Source of the DNA: Yokenella regensburgei ATCC 49455
GTDB lineage: Bacteria; Pseudomonadota; Gammaproteobacteria; Enterobacterales; Enterobacteriaceae
Length of the DNA stretch: 64,000 nucleotides
Assembly: GCF_000735455.1 (NCBI RefSeq)
Contig: NZ_JMPS01000020.1
Location: 124,001 to 188,000 of the forward strand
Reading direction: 5' to 3'
Shown here: one piece after another, positions 13,109-22,058 of the stretch
How positions within the stretch are numbered: position 1 is the first letter of the stretch
How the letters are laid out: the number at the start of each line of letters is the position of its first letter
Notes under the pieces: model-generated
What the model was told of the DNA's origin: nothing
Databases searched by the model: none
Seen by the model: the letters and a program-made list of their open reading frames with translations, nothing else
Made by a program: the position numbers and the translations under genes

Positions 13109-14095
13109 TCAGTTATTCAGCATTTTTTTCAGACGGAAGTACCGGCGTCCCAGTCTCCAGCGTAAACGCAGGTCGTGGGCATTCTTCCAGATAAGCTGCC
13201 AGATGCCGCGCTCGAAAAACTCGCGAATCAGACCCTGCTGTTTTGTGCGATCTTTCATCTCATCAATGGTATGAATAATTCCTAACCCTTCTTTGGCAAT
13301 TTGCCAATGGCAGGCTTTGATATTACGAGTTTTGTCGGCGTAACGCTGGTTAATTGCTTCCAGCATTTCAAGGATTTTCATGTAGTGATGCGCAGAGCGG
13401 ATAAGCGTATCGTCGGTATCGGGCTTATGTGATACCGATTCAGAATGAATATAGTAATCGTAAAACTGTTTGTCGGTATATTGCACCCGTTCAGCGGCAA
13501 GCAATACTTCAGTTGTCCACGGAATGTCCTGATGACGCAGTCCAGGTTCAAAACTAAAACCATGTTCGGCGATGAATGCACTGCGATAGATATTAAGCCA
13601 GGTAACGTGAAGAAACTTGCGGGAATCCAGCGCTTTCTTTAACCACAGATGACCCGGCATCACCTCAGTCGATGACAGTCGGTCAAGCGGGAAAATAGGC
13701 TGGGCCGGACGGTTGTCTTCATAGACATAGCGCCCGTTGCAGGTCGCGACATCAAGGTTTCCTTTTTCCGCCATTTCCAGCAGCGTTTGATACATTCCTG
13801 GGTAGAGTTTGTCATCAATGTCCGGGAAAGTGAGGTATTTACCGGTTGCCAGAACCAGGCCAGAATTTCGGGCGGCAGAAACACCCTGATTGCTCTGATT
13901 AACGACTTTAAGACCGCTGAAGGTGGCTTTCCATTTTTCAAGAATGGCGGCGGTAGAATCCGTTGAACCATCATTCACCATGATGATTTCTACGTTGTCT
14001 AACTGCTGCTCCTCAATGTTGACGAAAAAGCTGTCGAGGAATTTCTCGCCGTTATAGACCGCGGCAACGATGCTGAGTAATGGAGTATTGTTCAT
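13109..14095 (-). CDS. Family 2 glycosyltransferase of the LPS core locus
   Basis: A 328-residue GT2 enzyme (start MNNTPLLSIV at 14095) has the classic SIVAAVYN strand, the nucleotide-sugar binding MVNDGSTDST, and the DXD-like FPDIDDKL motif near residue 95. The C-terminal third is basic (RLRWRLGRRYFRLKK), compatible with peripheral membrane contact. The donor sugar and linkage cannot be read from the sequence. Its place between wabH and the GT9 gene suggests it extends the outer core. Confidence 0.82.
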   Translation of the reverse strand: MNNTPLLSIVAAVYNGEKFLDSFFVNIEEQQLDNVEIIMVNDGSTDSTAAILEKWKATFSGLKVVNQSNQGVSAARNSGLVLATGKYLTFPDIDDKLYPGMYQTLLEMAEKGNLDVATCNGRYVYEDNRPAQPIFPLDRLSSTEVMPGHLWLKKALDSRKFLHVTWLNIYRSAFIAEHGFSFEPGLRHQDIPWTTEVLLAAERVQYTDKQFYDYYIHSESVSHKPDTDDTLIRSAHHYMKILEMLEAINQRYADKTRNIKACHWQIAKEGLGIIHTIDEMKDRTKQQGLIREFFERGIWQLIWKNAHDLRLRWRLGRRYFRLKKMLNN

Positions 14096-14111
14096 GGACA
14101 ACCTGTCAGTC

Positions 14112-15224
14112 TCACCGCTCAGCGCTAGTTTTAGCGACAAGCAGCCGGTATTGCTGGCAAATAGCCTTAACATCAAATTGTACTAAGGCCGCTGGATTAA
14201 TCGTGGGTGGATTATGATAAATGCTTTGCATGGTCTGAGCCAGCGCATCGCTGTTGAGTTCACAGAGGCCGCGGGCGAGTGGCCCGGTGAGTATCTCCGC
14301 CGGGCCACCGGGGCAGCGTGTGCTGACCGCTGATGTGCCCAGTATCAGGGCTTCGACCAAAACATTTCCGAACCCTTCGCTATCTGAGCTAACAATCAGC
14401 ATACGGGCGTTTTTAATCCACGGTAGTGGGTTGACCTGGAAGCCTTTAAACAGCACCCGGTCGCTGACGCCCAGTGAGGCCGAAAGCGATCGCAGTTTCT
14501 CTTCCTGCTCGGGTTTACCCTGGCCAACCAGCACCAGTGGGGCGGTGATTCCGCTTTTGGCGTAGGCCTCTATCAGCCGGTCATGACGCTTAGCCGGATG
14601 AAAACGACCCACATGGATCAAATAGTCCTCACCGGCCATTTCGCATGGCGTCTCGGCCTTCTGCTTAATGTCGTTGATATCAAATGGGTTGTAGATGGTT
14701 TCCAGCCGTGCTGGGGTGATACCAAAGGCATCGAGCAAGTCCTTTCCAACCGCGTTTGAAACGCTGACAATATTGCGCCTGTCATACACCCGCTTAATTT
14801 TTTGTTTCTTGAGCCAGCGATCGAAACCGCTACGCTTGCCGAGATAGGAGGCGGAGAAGACGCCGTGCAGGCAGAACCACAAATTATGCTGCCGAAGCTG
14901 CTGGCTGCGGGCGACGATACGGTCTGTCTTATGCAAATTGGAGAGTACGAGATCGAATTTTCCCGCCTTTGCCTCTGCATCGTTAATGGCGGTATCGAGT
15001 TGGGCAGCGCGACGCGACAGCTCCGTCAGCTTTCGCCATGGGGAGCGGCAGCGATCGGCGATAACCTGATAATCGAGGCCTTCCGGCAGCGGATAGTCGC
15101 AGACATTGCGTAGTGAAAACAGAGAGACGTCTTCTCCTTCCTGCAAAAACTGCTGCGCCAGGGTCAGAACGACTTTCTCGGCGCCACCGCCGGGTAGCCC
15201 ATCAATGATGAATAATATCCTCAT
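14112..15224 (-). CDS. wabH: WabH-like LPS core glycosyltransferase, GT4
   Basis: A 370-residue GT4 protein begins MRILFIIDGLPGGGAEKVV and has the EX7E-type donor motif SDSEGFGNVLVEALILG near residue 280. In Klebsiella, WabH adds GlcNAc to the outer-core GalA, after which WabN removes the acetyl group. The gene directly follows wabG with an ATGA overlap (15221-15224), the Klebsiella order. The symbol rests on homology and order, and other GT4 core transferases are possible. Confidence 0.7.
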   Translation of the reverse strand: MRILFIIDGLPGGGAEKVVLTLAQQFLQEGEDVSLFSLRNVCDYPLPEGLDYQVIADRCRSPWRKLTELSRRAAQLDTAINDAEAKAGKFDLVLSNLHKTDRIVARSQQLRQHNLWFCLHGVFSASYLGKRSGFDRWLKKQKIKRVYDRRNIVSVSNAVGKDLLDAFGITPARLETIYNPFDINDIKQKAETPCEMAGEDYLIHVGRFHPAKRHDRLIEAYAKSGITAPLVLVGQGKPEQEEKLRSLSASLGVSDRVLFKGFQVNPLPWIKNARMLIVSSDSEGFGNVLVEALILGTSAVSTRCPGGPAEILTGPLARGLCELNSDALAQTMQSIYHNPPTINPAALVQFDVKAICQQYRLLVAKTSAER

Positions 15225-16354
15225 GCATCCCCCAGCAGTGTCTGGTAGAAATCGATGAGCTCCGCCGACAGGCGTCCGGCGTTGCACTCAAGAACGCGCT
15301 CCCGGGCCAGCACCCCTGCATTTGAGCCCAGCGCACGAGCGGGCAGCGCATTGACCGCATTTTGCAGCGCAGAGATATCAAGCGCGTCGCACACGTAGCC
15401 ATTAACCCCTTCGCGGATAAACTCCGAACCACCGCAATGGGTAGAGGTAATGACCGGTAATCCGCAGGCCATGGCTTCCAGAATCACGTTAGGGAAGGGA
15501 TCGTACATTGTGGGCAACAGCAGCCCGTCAGCCATCTGATAGAACGGCAGGGTATTCTGTTGTACGCCAACGAAGCGGACGCGATCTTCACAATGCAGCG
15601 TGCGCGCCAGTGACTGATAGCGCTTCTCGTCCTTATCTTTACCGACAACCAGCAGATACTGGTTACCCGGCGCAATGGCCTGAATGGCGGCGCTCAGACC
15701 TTTTCTCTCAAAGCCCGAGCCAACAAACACCAGGCAGGTGGCGTTTGCGGGAATATTCCATTGCTGACGCAGTGCCTGCAGTTGTGCTTCTTCAGGCGGA
15801 AGAAAACGTTGGCTATCAATGGCGTTATAAATCACCCTGATTTTCTCATCCGGAATGCCAAAATCTTCCATGATTTCTTGTTTTATCATGGCGGCGTTAC
15901 AGATAACGCCACGCAGTTCCGCCGAGGCGTACATTTCTGCTTCAGCGTTCATGACATAGCGATGATAGCGGTCGTTGAGCAGGCGCTTTTGCTGCCAGCC
16001 GGGTAGGATCCGGCATCGCTGTTCAAGCCAGCGGCGGTGAACCCCGTCCCCTGCGCGGTAGAGATCGCACCCGGCGATCCGCTCATGGCTTTGTACCAGG
16101 TCGAACTGCTCGTTTTGCCAGAGCGTTCTTGCGGCATCGGCGAACCCGCGCTCGCGGCTGATGCGCCCCCATTTGAACGGGTTGCAGATGTGAATATGCC
16201 ACTCCGGTTTGACCGGACCCTGCCATTCGCGAGTGATGACGTTCAGTTCCAGATTGTGGGCATCCAGAGCTTCGAGCGCCCGGGAGACAAAGCGTTCTGC
16301 ACCACCATCCGGGCGATATTTTTGCCTGACGATGGCTAAACGATATTTTTTCAT
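15221..16354 (-). CDS. wabG: WabG-like LPS core galacturonosyltransferase, GT4
   Basis: A 377-residue GT4 protein starts MKKYRLAIVRQKYRPDGGAE, the shared WaaG/WabG N-terminus. The donor-binding region contains YDPFPNVILEAMACGLPV. In Klebsiella, WabG transfers galacturonic acid to heptose II; the acidic sugar supplies the negative charge that phosphates give in E. coli. It overlaps waaQ (16351-16354) and wabH by ATGA junctions, forming a tightly coupled waaQ-wabG-wabH unit. E. coli WaaG is the alternative name; WabG is favoured by the neighbours. Confidence 0.82.
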   Translation of the reverse strand: MKKYRLAIVRQKYRPDGGAERFVSRALEALDAHNLELNVITREWQGPVKPEWHIHICNPFKWGRISRERGFADAARTLWQNEQFDLVQSHERIAGCDLYRAGDGVHRRWLEQRCRILPGWQQKRLLNDRYHRYVMNAEAEMYASAELRGVICNAAMIKQEIMEDFGIPDEKIRVIYNAIDSQRFLPPEEAQLQALRQQWNIPANATCLVFVGSGFERKGLSAAIQAIAPGNQYLLVVGKDKDEKRYQSLARTLHCEDRVRFVGVQQNTLPFYQMADGLLLPTMYDPFPNVILEAMACGLPVITSTHCGGSEFIREGVNGYVCDALDISALQNAVNALPARALGSNAGVLARERVLECNAGRLSAELIDFYQTLLGDA

Positions 16355-17430
16355 GCCAGTAGCCTTTTTGCCGCGTCAATGACCACCTGAGAGGGGATCA
16401 GATCCAGGTAGCGTTCCTGCGTGCGGGTATCAATTTCATCGGGATCGGGCAACGGGCCGAAGTCTCCCGCCCAAATAACTTCCCCTTTGGCCTGCCAGGG
16501 GCGCCAGAAAGTGAGCTTAGAGGGGCCAAAAAGAGCAATCAGCGGGGTTTGCAGCGCGGCGGCCATGTGCATTGGCACTGAGTCGACGCCGATAAACAGC
16601 GTGGCATGATCGATAAGCGCCGCCAGCTGACGCAGCGTAAGCTGGCCCGCGAGTGATATGACTTTTTCCGCATCGCAGCCGTTCAGGATAGTCGAGACCA
16701 TTTCTTTCTCTTTGGCATCGGGTCCTGAGGTTAAAATGACGTAATGGCCGGCAGCGGTCAGCGCGTTGATGACTTCACTCATCCGCCCTTCGCGCCAGCA
16801 CTTAAAGAACCAACGCGATGTTGGCTGAACCACCACGTAGCGCGCCGCCACCTGCTCAGGTAATTTCGCAGCACACTGCTGCCAGTCATCGTCACTGTAT
16901 GCCATCGTGGCGTGAGCCGCGGTAGCCGGAAGGGTAAACAGCGGAGCCAGAATCGACAGGTTCTGCCGAACGGTGTGCATGTTGCTGTGGCCTTCGGTAG
17001 AAACCAGCTCACTGTGACAATAGCGCCAGAAGGGATGATCTCTTTTCGGGAATGCAAACCCCAGCCGTACCGGCGCGCCGGTTATACGCGTGATGATGGC
17101 GCTACGCCACTGGTCAGCAAGGTTTAATACGATGTCATAACGCTGGCTACGGAGCTGGCGTAGTAGCTGCCACTCTTGTCCTAGCTGGTAGCGTACCCCT
17201 GCTTTTTTCCATTTACGATCGATGGCAAAGATACGATGAATACTGGCATTGGCGGCGAGCATGTCCCGGGTTTCTTCGTAGAGAAGAACATCAATGTCGG
17301 CATTCGGGTATTGCTGTTTTAGCTCGTTGATGACGGGAGTAACCAGCAGCATATCACCATGATGGCGCAGCTTAATTATCAGAATGCGGTGAGGTGTTGA
17401 TAGTGTGCGGGACGATGTGGTTACGGTCAT
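16351..17430 (-). CDS. waaQ: Heptosyltransferase III WaaQ
   Basis: A 359-residue GT9 heptosyltransferase adds the branch heptose III to heptose II of the inner core. N-terminal RILIIKLRHHGDMLLVTPV carries the acceptor-site aspartate, and the C-terminal GVDSVPMHMAAAL and ALFGPS segments bind ADP-heptose. It is the first gene of a leftward unit and is divergent from wabN across 110 bp. No ops/JUMPstart element was found in that gap. Confidence 0.9.
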   Translation of the reverse strand: MTVTTSSRTLSTPHRILIIKLRHHGDMLLVTPVINELKQQYPNADIDVLLYEETRDMLAANASIHRIFAIDRKWKKAGVRYQLGQEWQLLRQLRSQRYDIVLNLADQWRSAIITRITGAPVRLGFAFPKRDHPFWRYCHSELVSTEGHSNMHTVRQNLSILAPLFTLPATAAHATMAYSDDDWQQCAAKLPEQVAARYVVVQPTSRWFFKCWREGRMSEVINALTAAGHYVILTSGPDAKEKEMVSTILNGCDAEKVISLAGQLTLRQLAALIDHATLFIGVDSVPMHMAAALQTPLIALFGPSKLTFWRPWQAKGEVIWAGDFGPLPDPDEIDTRTQERYLDLIPSQVVIDAAKRLLA

Positions 17431-17540
17431 GCTCTACTCTTCGCCTGAGGCCCAATCCCTGATTTTAGGTGATTAGATGGATTGAGAGAAGCGTTGTGTT
17501 GCTCTAACATGGCTTCGATTAAGCCTTGAAGGATGTTCTG

Positions 17541-18503
17541 ATGACTAAACCGGCATTTTTGATAACGATCGATACCGAGGGTGATAATCTGTGGCAAAAA
17601 CACAGCAGCATCACCACTGAGAATGCGCGTTATCTCCCGCGATTTCAGGCGTTATGTGAGAAATATGGTTTTAAACCTGTTTATCTCACCAACTATGAAA
17701 TGGCGATTGACCCTGCCTACGTTGAATTCGCGAAGGATGTCATTGCGCGAGGCACCGGGGAAGTCGGTATGCATCTGCATGCCTGGAACAGCCCGCCGGA
17801 AATTCCGCTAACGGATGACGACTGGCGTTTCAAGCCCTATCTGATTGAATATTCTGATGCGGTCATGAAAGACAAAGTCGTCTATATGACACGTCTGCTT
17901 GAAGAGACTTTCCAGACTAAAATGCGCAGCCATCGCGCCGGACGCTGGGCGTTTGATGAGCGCTATGCCCAGATGCTGATTGAGCTGGGTTATGAAGTCG
18001 ACTGCTCGGTTACCCCGAAAGTGAACTGGCAGACGGCGAAAGGAGCACCGCAGGGGTCTGGAGGAACCGATTATCGACGCTTCCCTTCCCAGGCTTACTT
18101 CATCGACGAGAATGATATCAGCCGCGCAGGGGATTCATCGTTGCTTGAGGTGCCGATGAGCATTCAGTTCAAGCATGGTGCACTGCTTAACGCGGTGAAG
18201 CAGGCTTATGACAAGCTGCGAGGTAAAGTGCGCAGTCCTTCTGTGCACTGGCTGCGTCCTTCAGGGGGCAACGTGGCTACGATGCAAGACGTGGTGACCC
18301 GGACATTAGCGGACGGTAGTGATTACGTTGAGTATATGCTCCATTCTTCAGAGTATATGCCCGGCGGCAGTCCGACCTTTAAAACGCCGGACGATATAGA
18401 GCGTCTTTATGACTCTCTTGAGCACTTCTTTGCCTGGCTGCAGCCTCAGGTCCAGGGAATGACGCTGGCCGAGTACTACCAGCTCAAGCATCAACCCGCC
18501 TGA
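17541..18503 (+). CDS. wabN: WabN-like LPS core deacetylase
   Basis: A 320-residue NodB-related polysaccharide deacetylase. The metal and catalytic motifs TIDTEGDN (Asp11, Glu13) and GMHLHAWN (His78, His80) are clear, as is SHRAGRW. In Klebsiella, WabN removes the acetyl group from core GlcNAc to leave glucosamine. The ATG at 17541, preceded by AAGGA, is preferred to the TTG at 17526. It is the only rightward gene inside the leftward core locus, so it must have its own promoter. Its 3' end overlaps the convergent glycosyltransferase gene by 13 bp. Confidence 0.82.
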   Translation: MTKPAFLITIDTEGDNLWQKHSSITTENARYLPRFQALCEKYGFKPVYLTNYEMAIDPAYVEFAKDVIARGTGEVGMHLHAWNSPPEIPLTDDDWRFKPYLIEYSDAVMKDKVVYMTRLLEETFQTKMRSHRAGRWAFDERYAQMLIELGYEVDCSVTPKVNWQTAKGAPQGSGGTDYRRFPSQAYFIDENDISRAGDSSLLEVPMSIQFKHGALLNAVKQAYDKLRGKVRSPSVHWLRPSGGNVATMQDVVTRTLADGSDYVEYMLHSSEYMPGGSPTFKTPDDIERLYDSLEHFFAWLQPQVQGMTLAEYYQLKHQPA

Positions 18504-19597
18504 CGGACGGGCAGGTGTAGCCCTGCCTGCTCAAAGGCCTGAACGACGTGCTGGATATAGTTATCCTCATAGAAACCTTCAATGGCGTGCTGGATGGTGC
18601 TGTTCGCGGGCAGCGATTTACCATCCACCACCTGCTGCAATAGCGTAACCAGTTCACCGGGCTTTTCCAGCGGATAAATATTGCCGTTAACGTTTTCTCT
18701 GATGATATCCCGAGGGCCAGTTCTACAATCTGAGCTTATTGCATATACGCCGTAGGAGCTGGCTTCGGCTATTGACATGCCAAACCCTTCATAATTGGAT
18801 GTGCTCAGTAGACAGGTCACCCCGGAGAGGGTTGTTGAAATGTATTCCCACGGCCTGGTCTGCCATCCGTGCCAGCCGATGCGCGCGCTGATACCCAGGG
18901 ATTCTGCCAGGGTTTGCAGTAACGATTTATCCTGGCCATCGCCAACGATATCCAACTGCCATTCCCCTTGCACCTGTGAAAGGGCTTCAAACAACCCGCG
19001 CATGTTTTTTTGCCCGTCGGCAATGACCCGGCCCACATAAATGAAGCGGGGAACGCCATTCGGGCGCGCAATGCAGAACGGGTGACGGGGCAGCGGATTA
19101 TAAATGGTGGTGATCCGTCGACCCTCAATTCCCATCGCGATGAGCTGTTCTTTGATTTCTGTACTGATTGCCAGATGGTAGTCAGCACGCTGGACATATT
19201 CGGCTTTGTAAAGGTTATGTGTCGAAAAGTGCAGCCAGGAAAACGTCACCGGCTTATGGCGCGTGTAGCGACGTGCAATGTTGCTGATGAAGCAGGAGAG
19301 CGTGTCCAGTGCAATAATCAGCTCTGGTTTTTCCTGAGATATGATTTTTCGTAGCTTGTGGGCAAACGACAGGCGTCTGATCTTGGTGTGTTTAATCCCG
19401 GAGGTAATGCGGACATGACGATTGCCGCCCAGCCAGTCATCACTGACGTGACTACGCCCTTCCTTAAAGAAGACGAATGAAATATCGATACCGGGGTGCT
19501 GGCGACGTAGCAGACTGACCAGTGTGCTACAGACCGTTTCCATTCCGCCGAGGCCGCTGAGTTCATAACCCGCAATAATTATTTTGTTCAGATGCAT
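18491..19597 (-). CDS. WaaB-like LPS core glycosyltransferase, GT4
   Basis: A 368-residue GT4 protein that resembles E. coli WaaB (alpha-1,6-galactosyltransferase): the N-terminal SGLGGMETV, central FSWLHFS, ADYHLAIS, and GWQTRPWEYI segments match that family. The donor EX7E-type motif is YEGFGMSIAEASSYG. It lies immediately after waaL in the leftward direction, and its end overlaps wabN on the other strand. It probably adds an outer-core hexose; the donor is not established here. Confidence 0.78.
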   Translation of the reverse strand: MHLNKIIIAGYELSGLGGMETVCSTLVSLLRRQHPGIDISFVFFKEGRSHVSDDWLGGNRHVRITSGIKHTKIRRLSFAHKLRKIISQEKPELIIALDTLSCFISNIARRYTRHKPVTFSWLHFSTHNLYKAEYVQRADYHLAISTEIKEQLIAMGIEGRRITTIYNPLPRHPFCIARPNGVPRFIYVGRVIADGQKNMRGLFEALSQVQGEWQLDIVGDGQDKSLLQTLAESLGISARIGWHGWQTRPWEYISTTLSGVTCLLSTSNYEGFGMSIAEASSYGVYAISSDCRTGPRDIIRENVNGNIYPLEKPGELVTLLQQVVDGKSLPANSTIQHAIEGFYEDNYIQHVVQAFEQAGLHLPVRQAG

Positions 19598-19648
19598 GTT
19601 CGAAAGTTAGGGCCCCACCTGCGTCTGACCGCGATGGGGCATGTGAGC

Positions 19649-20902
19649 TTATGTGATCCCTGATGCCACGGGGGCTTCATCTTCGCGTTTGAACAGGATG
19701 ATAGCACTTAGGATACCGATGGCATACGCAATGGATGCTTCGCGGCTAAAGAATATCACATCGCTCATCCCATAGGTCATTAAACTCAGCGTAATGACCA
19801 TCAGTACCGGATTGCGCTGCTTCCAGGCGCACCAGAGTAACGAGGCGTGCATGAACAGCAGTGCGAGTACACCGAAGATTCCGCGTAGGGAGAAGTTTTC
19901 AATAATCTCGTTATGCAAATGTACATCTATAAAGGTAAGGGCCCCTTGTAGAGCTGGATCGTGTTGTACGGCAGCTTCGATCTCACGACTCCGGCTTTCT
20001 ACGGACTCTCCCCAGGGAGCTGTCATCCCTGTATCCAACCCCACCTGAAACATCACGATACGAGAGCCGACAGATGTTAAATTATTATTATTGACCTGGA
20101 TGGCATAAAGGTCATGGGTCAGAGAGCTGATCCGCTGTTCTATAGGCTTTTTGAGCAAATAACCTGCAATTATCAATAGACCCGCCAGGCACAACAGCAT
20201 CTTAAGTAAGTGCTGCTTATTGACCTTAGGGTGAGTAAATGCAAGCAACAAACAGAGAATGGGATAGCTAAGGAGGGCTGAACGTGTCCCTGTGAATATC
20301 AGTACACTGTAGGTCAGGGCAATAGTTGCGGCAAAGAGAATATACCTGACCCAACCGTGCCGGTTGAGCACGGCATAGACCATAAAAATATCTATGACAG
20401 TGATGATGTAAGCAGCAATGGTGGCGCGATCGAAGCCCAGGTCTACCCTTTCGGTTGCGCTGACATGATATTGCCATGCAGCATACAGATTGACCAGCAG
20501 ACCGCCTGCTATGAAGATGCCGTCAAGCAGCAGAGGATAACGCGGTAATTTAATGTTTGAAAAGATAAAGACCAGCAGGGCTAGTAGCAGCAGAATCCGA
20601 CCAGAGGTGTCGTAGGCATTGTAGACGTCGTCAAAGGAACCCTTCTGCTTAAATACCGACAGCCAAATGAGAAATGTGAGCGCCAGAATAAGGATACCTA
20701 GTGTCGGGATGCCATTTTGCCGAGAAGCGATAATTTTGCGAGCCGAAAACAGTGCCAGCACAATAGCGATGTAACCAGCGGTATAGAAAAATTTCCGCGA
20801 GTGGACGGCATCGTAAAACATGAAGTATTGGCTAGCCAACATGGTGATAAAAGTCAGAAAGAACAACAAACCGCTGGAATAGCTATTTTTTAACGTTTGC
20901 AT
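19649..20902 (-). CDS. waaL: O-antigen ligase WaaL
   Basis: A 417-residue polytopic membrane protein has about 11-12 hydrophobic segments and one large periplasmic loop (about residues 255-330), the architecture of the Wzy_C/WaaL ligase superfamily. The loop contains the conserved VDVHLHNEI segment and an upstream TGTRSALL motif. WaaL joins undecaprenyl-linked O-antigen to the completed lipid A-core in the periplasm. The start at 20902 (MQTLKNSYSS) overlaps the upstream gene by 20 bp. WaaL sequences are variable, so the call rests mainly on topology and location. Confidence 0.85.
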   Translation of the reverse strand: MQTLKNSYSSGLLFFLTFITMLASQYFMFYDAVHSRKFFYTAGYIAIVLALFSARKIIASRQNGIPTLGILILALTFLIWLSVFKQKGSFDDVYNAYDTSGRILLLLALLVFIFSNIKLPRYPLLLDGIFIAGGLLVNLYAAWQYHVSATERVDLGFDRATIAAYIITVIDIFMVYAVLNRHGWVRYILFAATIALTYSVLIFTGTRSALLSYPILCLLLAFTHPKVNKQHLLKMLLCLAGLLIIAGYLLKKPIEQRISSLTHDLYAIQVNNNNLTSVGSRIVMFQVGLDTGMTAPWGESVESRSREIEAAVQHDPALQGALTFIDVHLHNEIIENFSLRGIFGVLALLFMHASLLWCAWKQRNPVLMVITLSLMTYGMSDVIFFSREASIAYAIGILSAIILFKREDEAPVASGIT

Positions 20903-22058
20903 CAACAATATCCGAAATCCTGGCGTTGAACTCACAGATGAAGTTCTTGTAATCAAAGTGCTCTTCTACATATTTAAATGCGTTGTCGCGATAGTCTGCA
21001 TAGGCAGAGCCTGCTATCTGCTGCACAGCGTTAGCAATAGCCTCCGGAGACATAAGCAAAGGTTCTACCAGAGTGTCACTGTACGGCGAGTAAACCTGAT
21101 GCGGAAAATCAACGCTGATGCCGGTCTGTTCCTGATGCGCCGCGGGCGTTATCGTTGGCGTGATCCCGATACCGCAGACGCCGTCTTTCACTACCTCCGG
21201 TTGCCCGTCTATATTCGGGAAGATAACCGGAACACCGTAAAACAGCGCCTCCATGCAGGACAAACCGAACGGCTCGGTGACCGGCGTGCTGAGATAAATG
21301 TGAATATGGTTGAAGAACTGGCTCAAATCATCCTGGAAGCCTAAAAAATTCACGCAGTCGGTAATGTTAAGCTTTTCTGCTAACGCCCGGAAAGCTGCTT
21401 CATCCGGACCTTTACCCGCAATATCCAGCGTGACGTCGACGCCGCGATCGCGAAGGGCTTTGACCGCCAGAAGAGCAACGCTTATTCCCTTAAGGCCGAC
21501 CAGGCGTGCAGCAATACCCAGCTTCAGCGGAGAGGTCAATGGCTTTGGACCACGCTCAATATTGGGAGGTGGCAAAATGCGGTTGATAACGGTTTGTACC
21601 GGACAGGTGAGATTGAAGCGTAGCTCCATGACGCGTTTCGAGGCCTTCGCGGCGGAAATACAGCCGTCCAGCATGGCAAAAAAACCAAGAGTTTTTGCGT
21701 TGTGCGCATATCGCCATGAGCAACCGTGGTCGTAATAAATGACCTTGCCCCGTGCAGGCTTGCCAGCAAAGCCGGGGATAAGATCCCAGACAATCACGGC
21801 TTCTGGATCCGCCAGCCACAGTTTTGTCTGCAGGGCGTATTTACGGGCAAACACCGGATATTTTAGTGTGAAAGCATTCAGCATCCGGTTTACAAAAACC
21901 ACGTTCCTGTTCGCCAGATGCTGAGCGATTTCCGGACCAATTTTGTTGCTGATGCAGAATATAACGTCATTTTTTGCTGTATTATCATGAATGTACTGTA
22001 AAAAGAGTCGCTCAACGCCACCCATTTTTTCAAGATTAATGATATGTGCTTTACGCAT
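20883..22058 (-). CDS. GT4 glycosyltransferase between waaC and waaL
   Basis: A 391-residue GT-B enzyme has N-terminal EKMGGVERLFLQ (acceptor/loop region) and the donor motif TEPFGLSCMEALFYG near residue 260. It starts at 22058 in a TAATG overlap with waaC, and its tail overlaps waaL, so it is part of the same leftward mRNA as hldD-waaF-waaC. It is presumably a core hexosyltransferase equivalent to the variable gene at this spot in Klebsiella. Linkage specificity is unknown. Confidence 0.82.
   Translation of the reverse strand: MRKAHIINLEKMGGVERLFLQYIHDNTAKNDVIFCISNKIGPEIAQHLANRNVVFVNRMLNAFTLKYPVFARKYALQTKLWLADPEAVIVWDLIPGFAGKPARGKVIYYDHGCSWRYAHNAKTLGFFAMLDGCISAAKASKRVMELRFNLTCPVQTVINRILPPPNIERGPKPLTSPLKLGIAARLVGLKGISVALLAVKALRDRGVDVTLDIAGKGPDEAAFRALAEKLNITDCVNFLGFQDDLSQFFNHIHIYLSTPVTEPFGLSCMEALFYGVPVIFPNIDGQPEVVKDGVCGIGITPTITPAAHQEQTGISVDFPHQVYSPYSDTLVEPLLMSPEAIANAVQQIAGSAYADYRDNAFKYVEEHFDYKNFICEFNARISDIVDANVKK

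Noticed and set aside
12000-14100. Recent foreign insertion in the core locus marked by an IS element
   Set aside because: No transposase frame or terminal inverted repeats were seen; core-locus variation can be explained by homologous exchange.
17431-17540. ops/JUMPstart element upstream of waaQ
   Set aside because: I looked for GGCGGTAG on the waaQ strand in this gap and did not find it.
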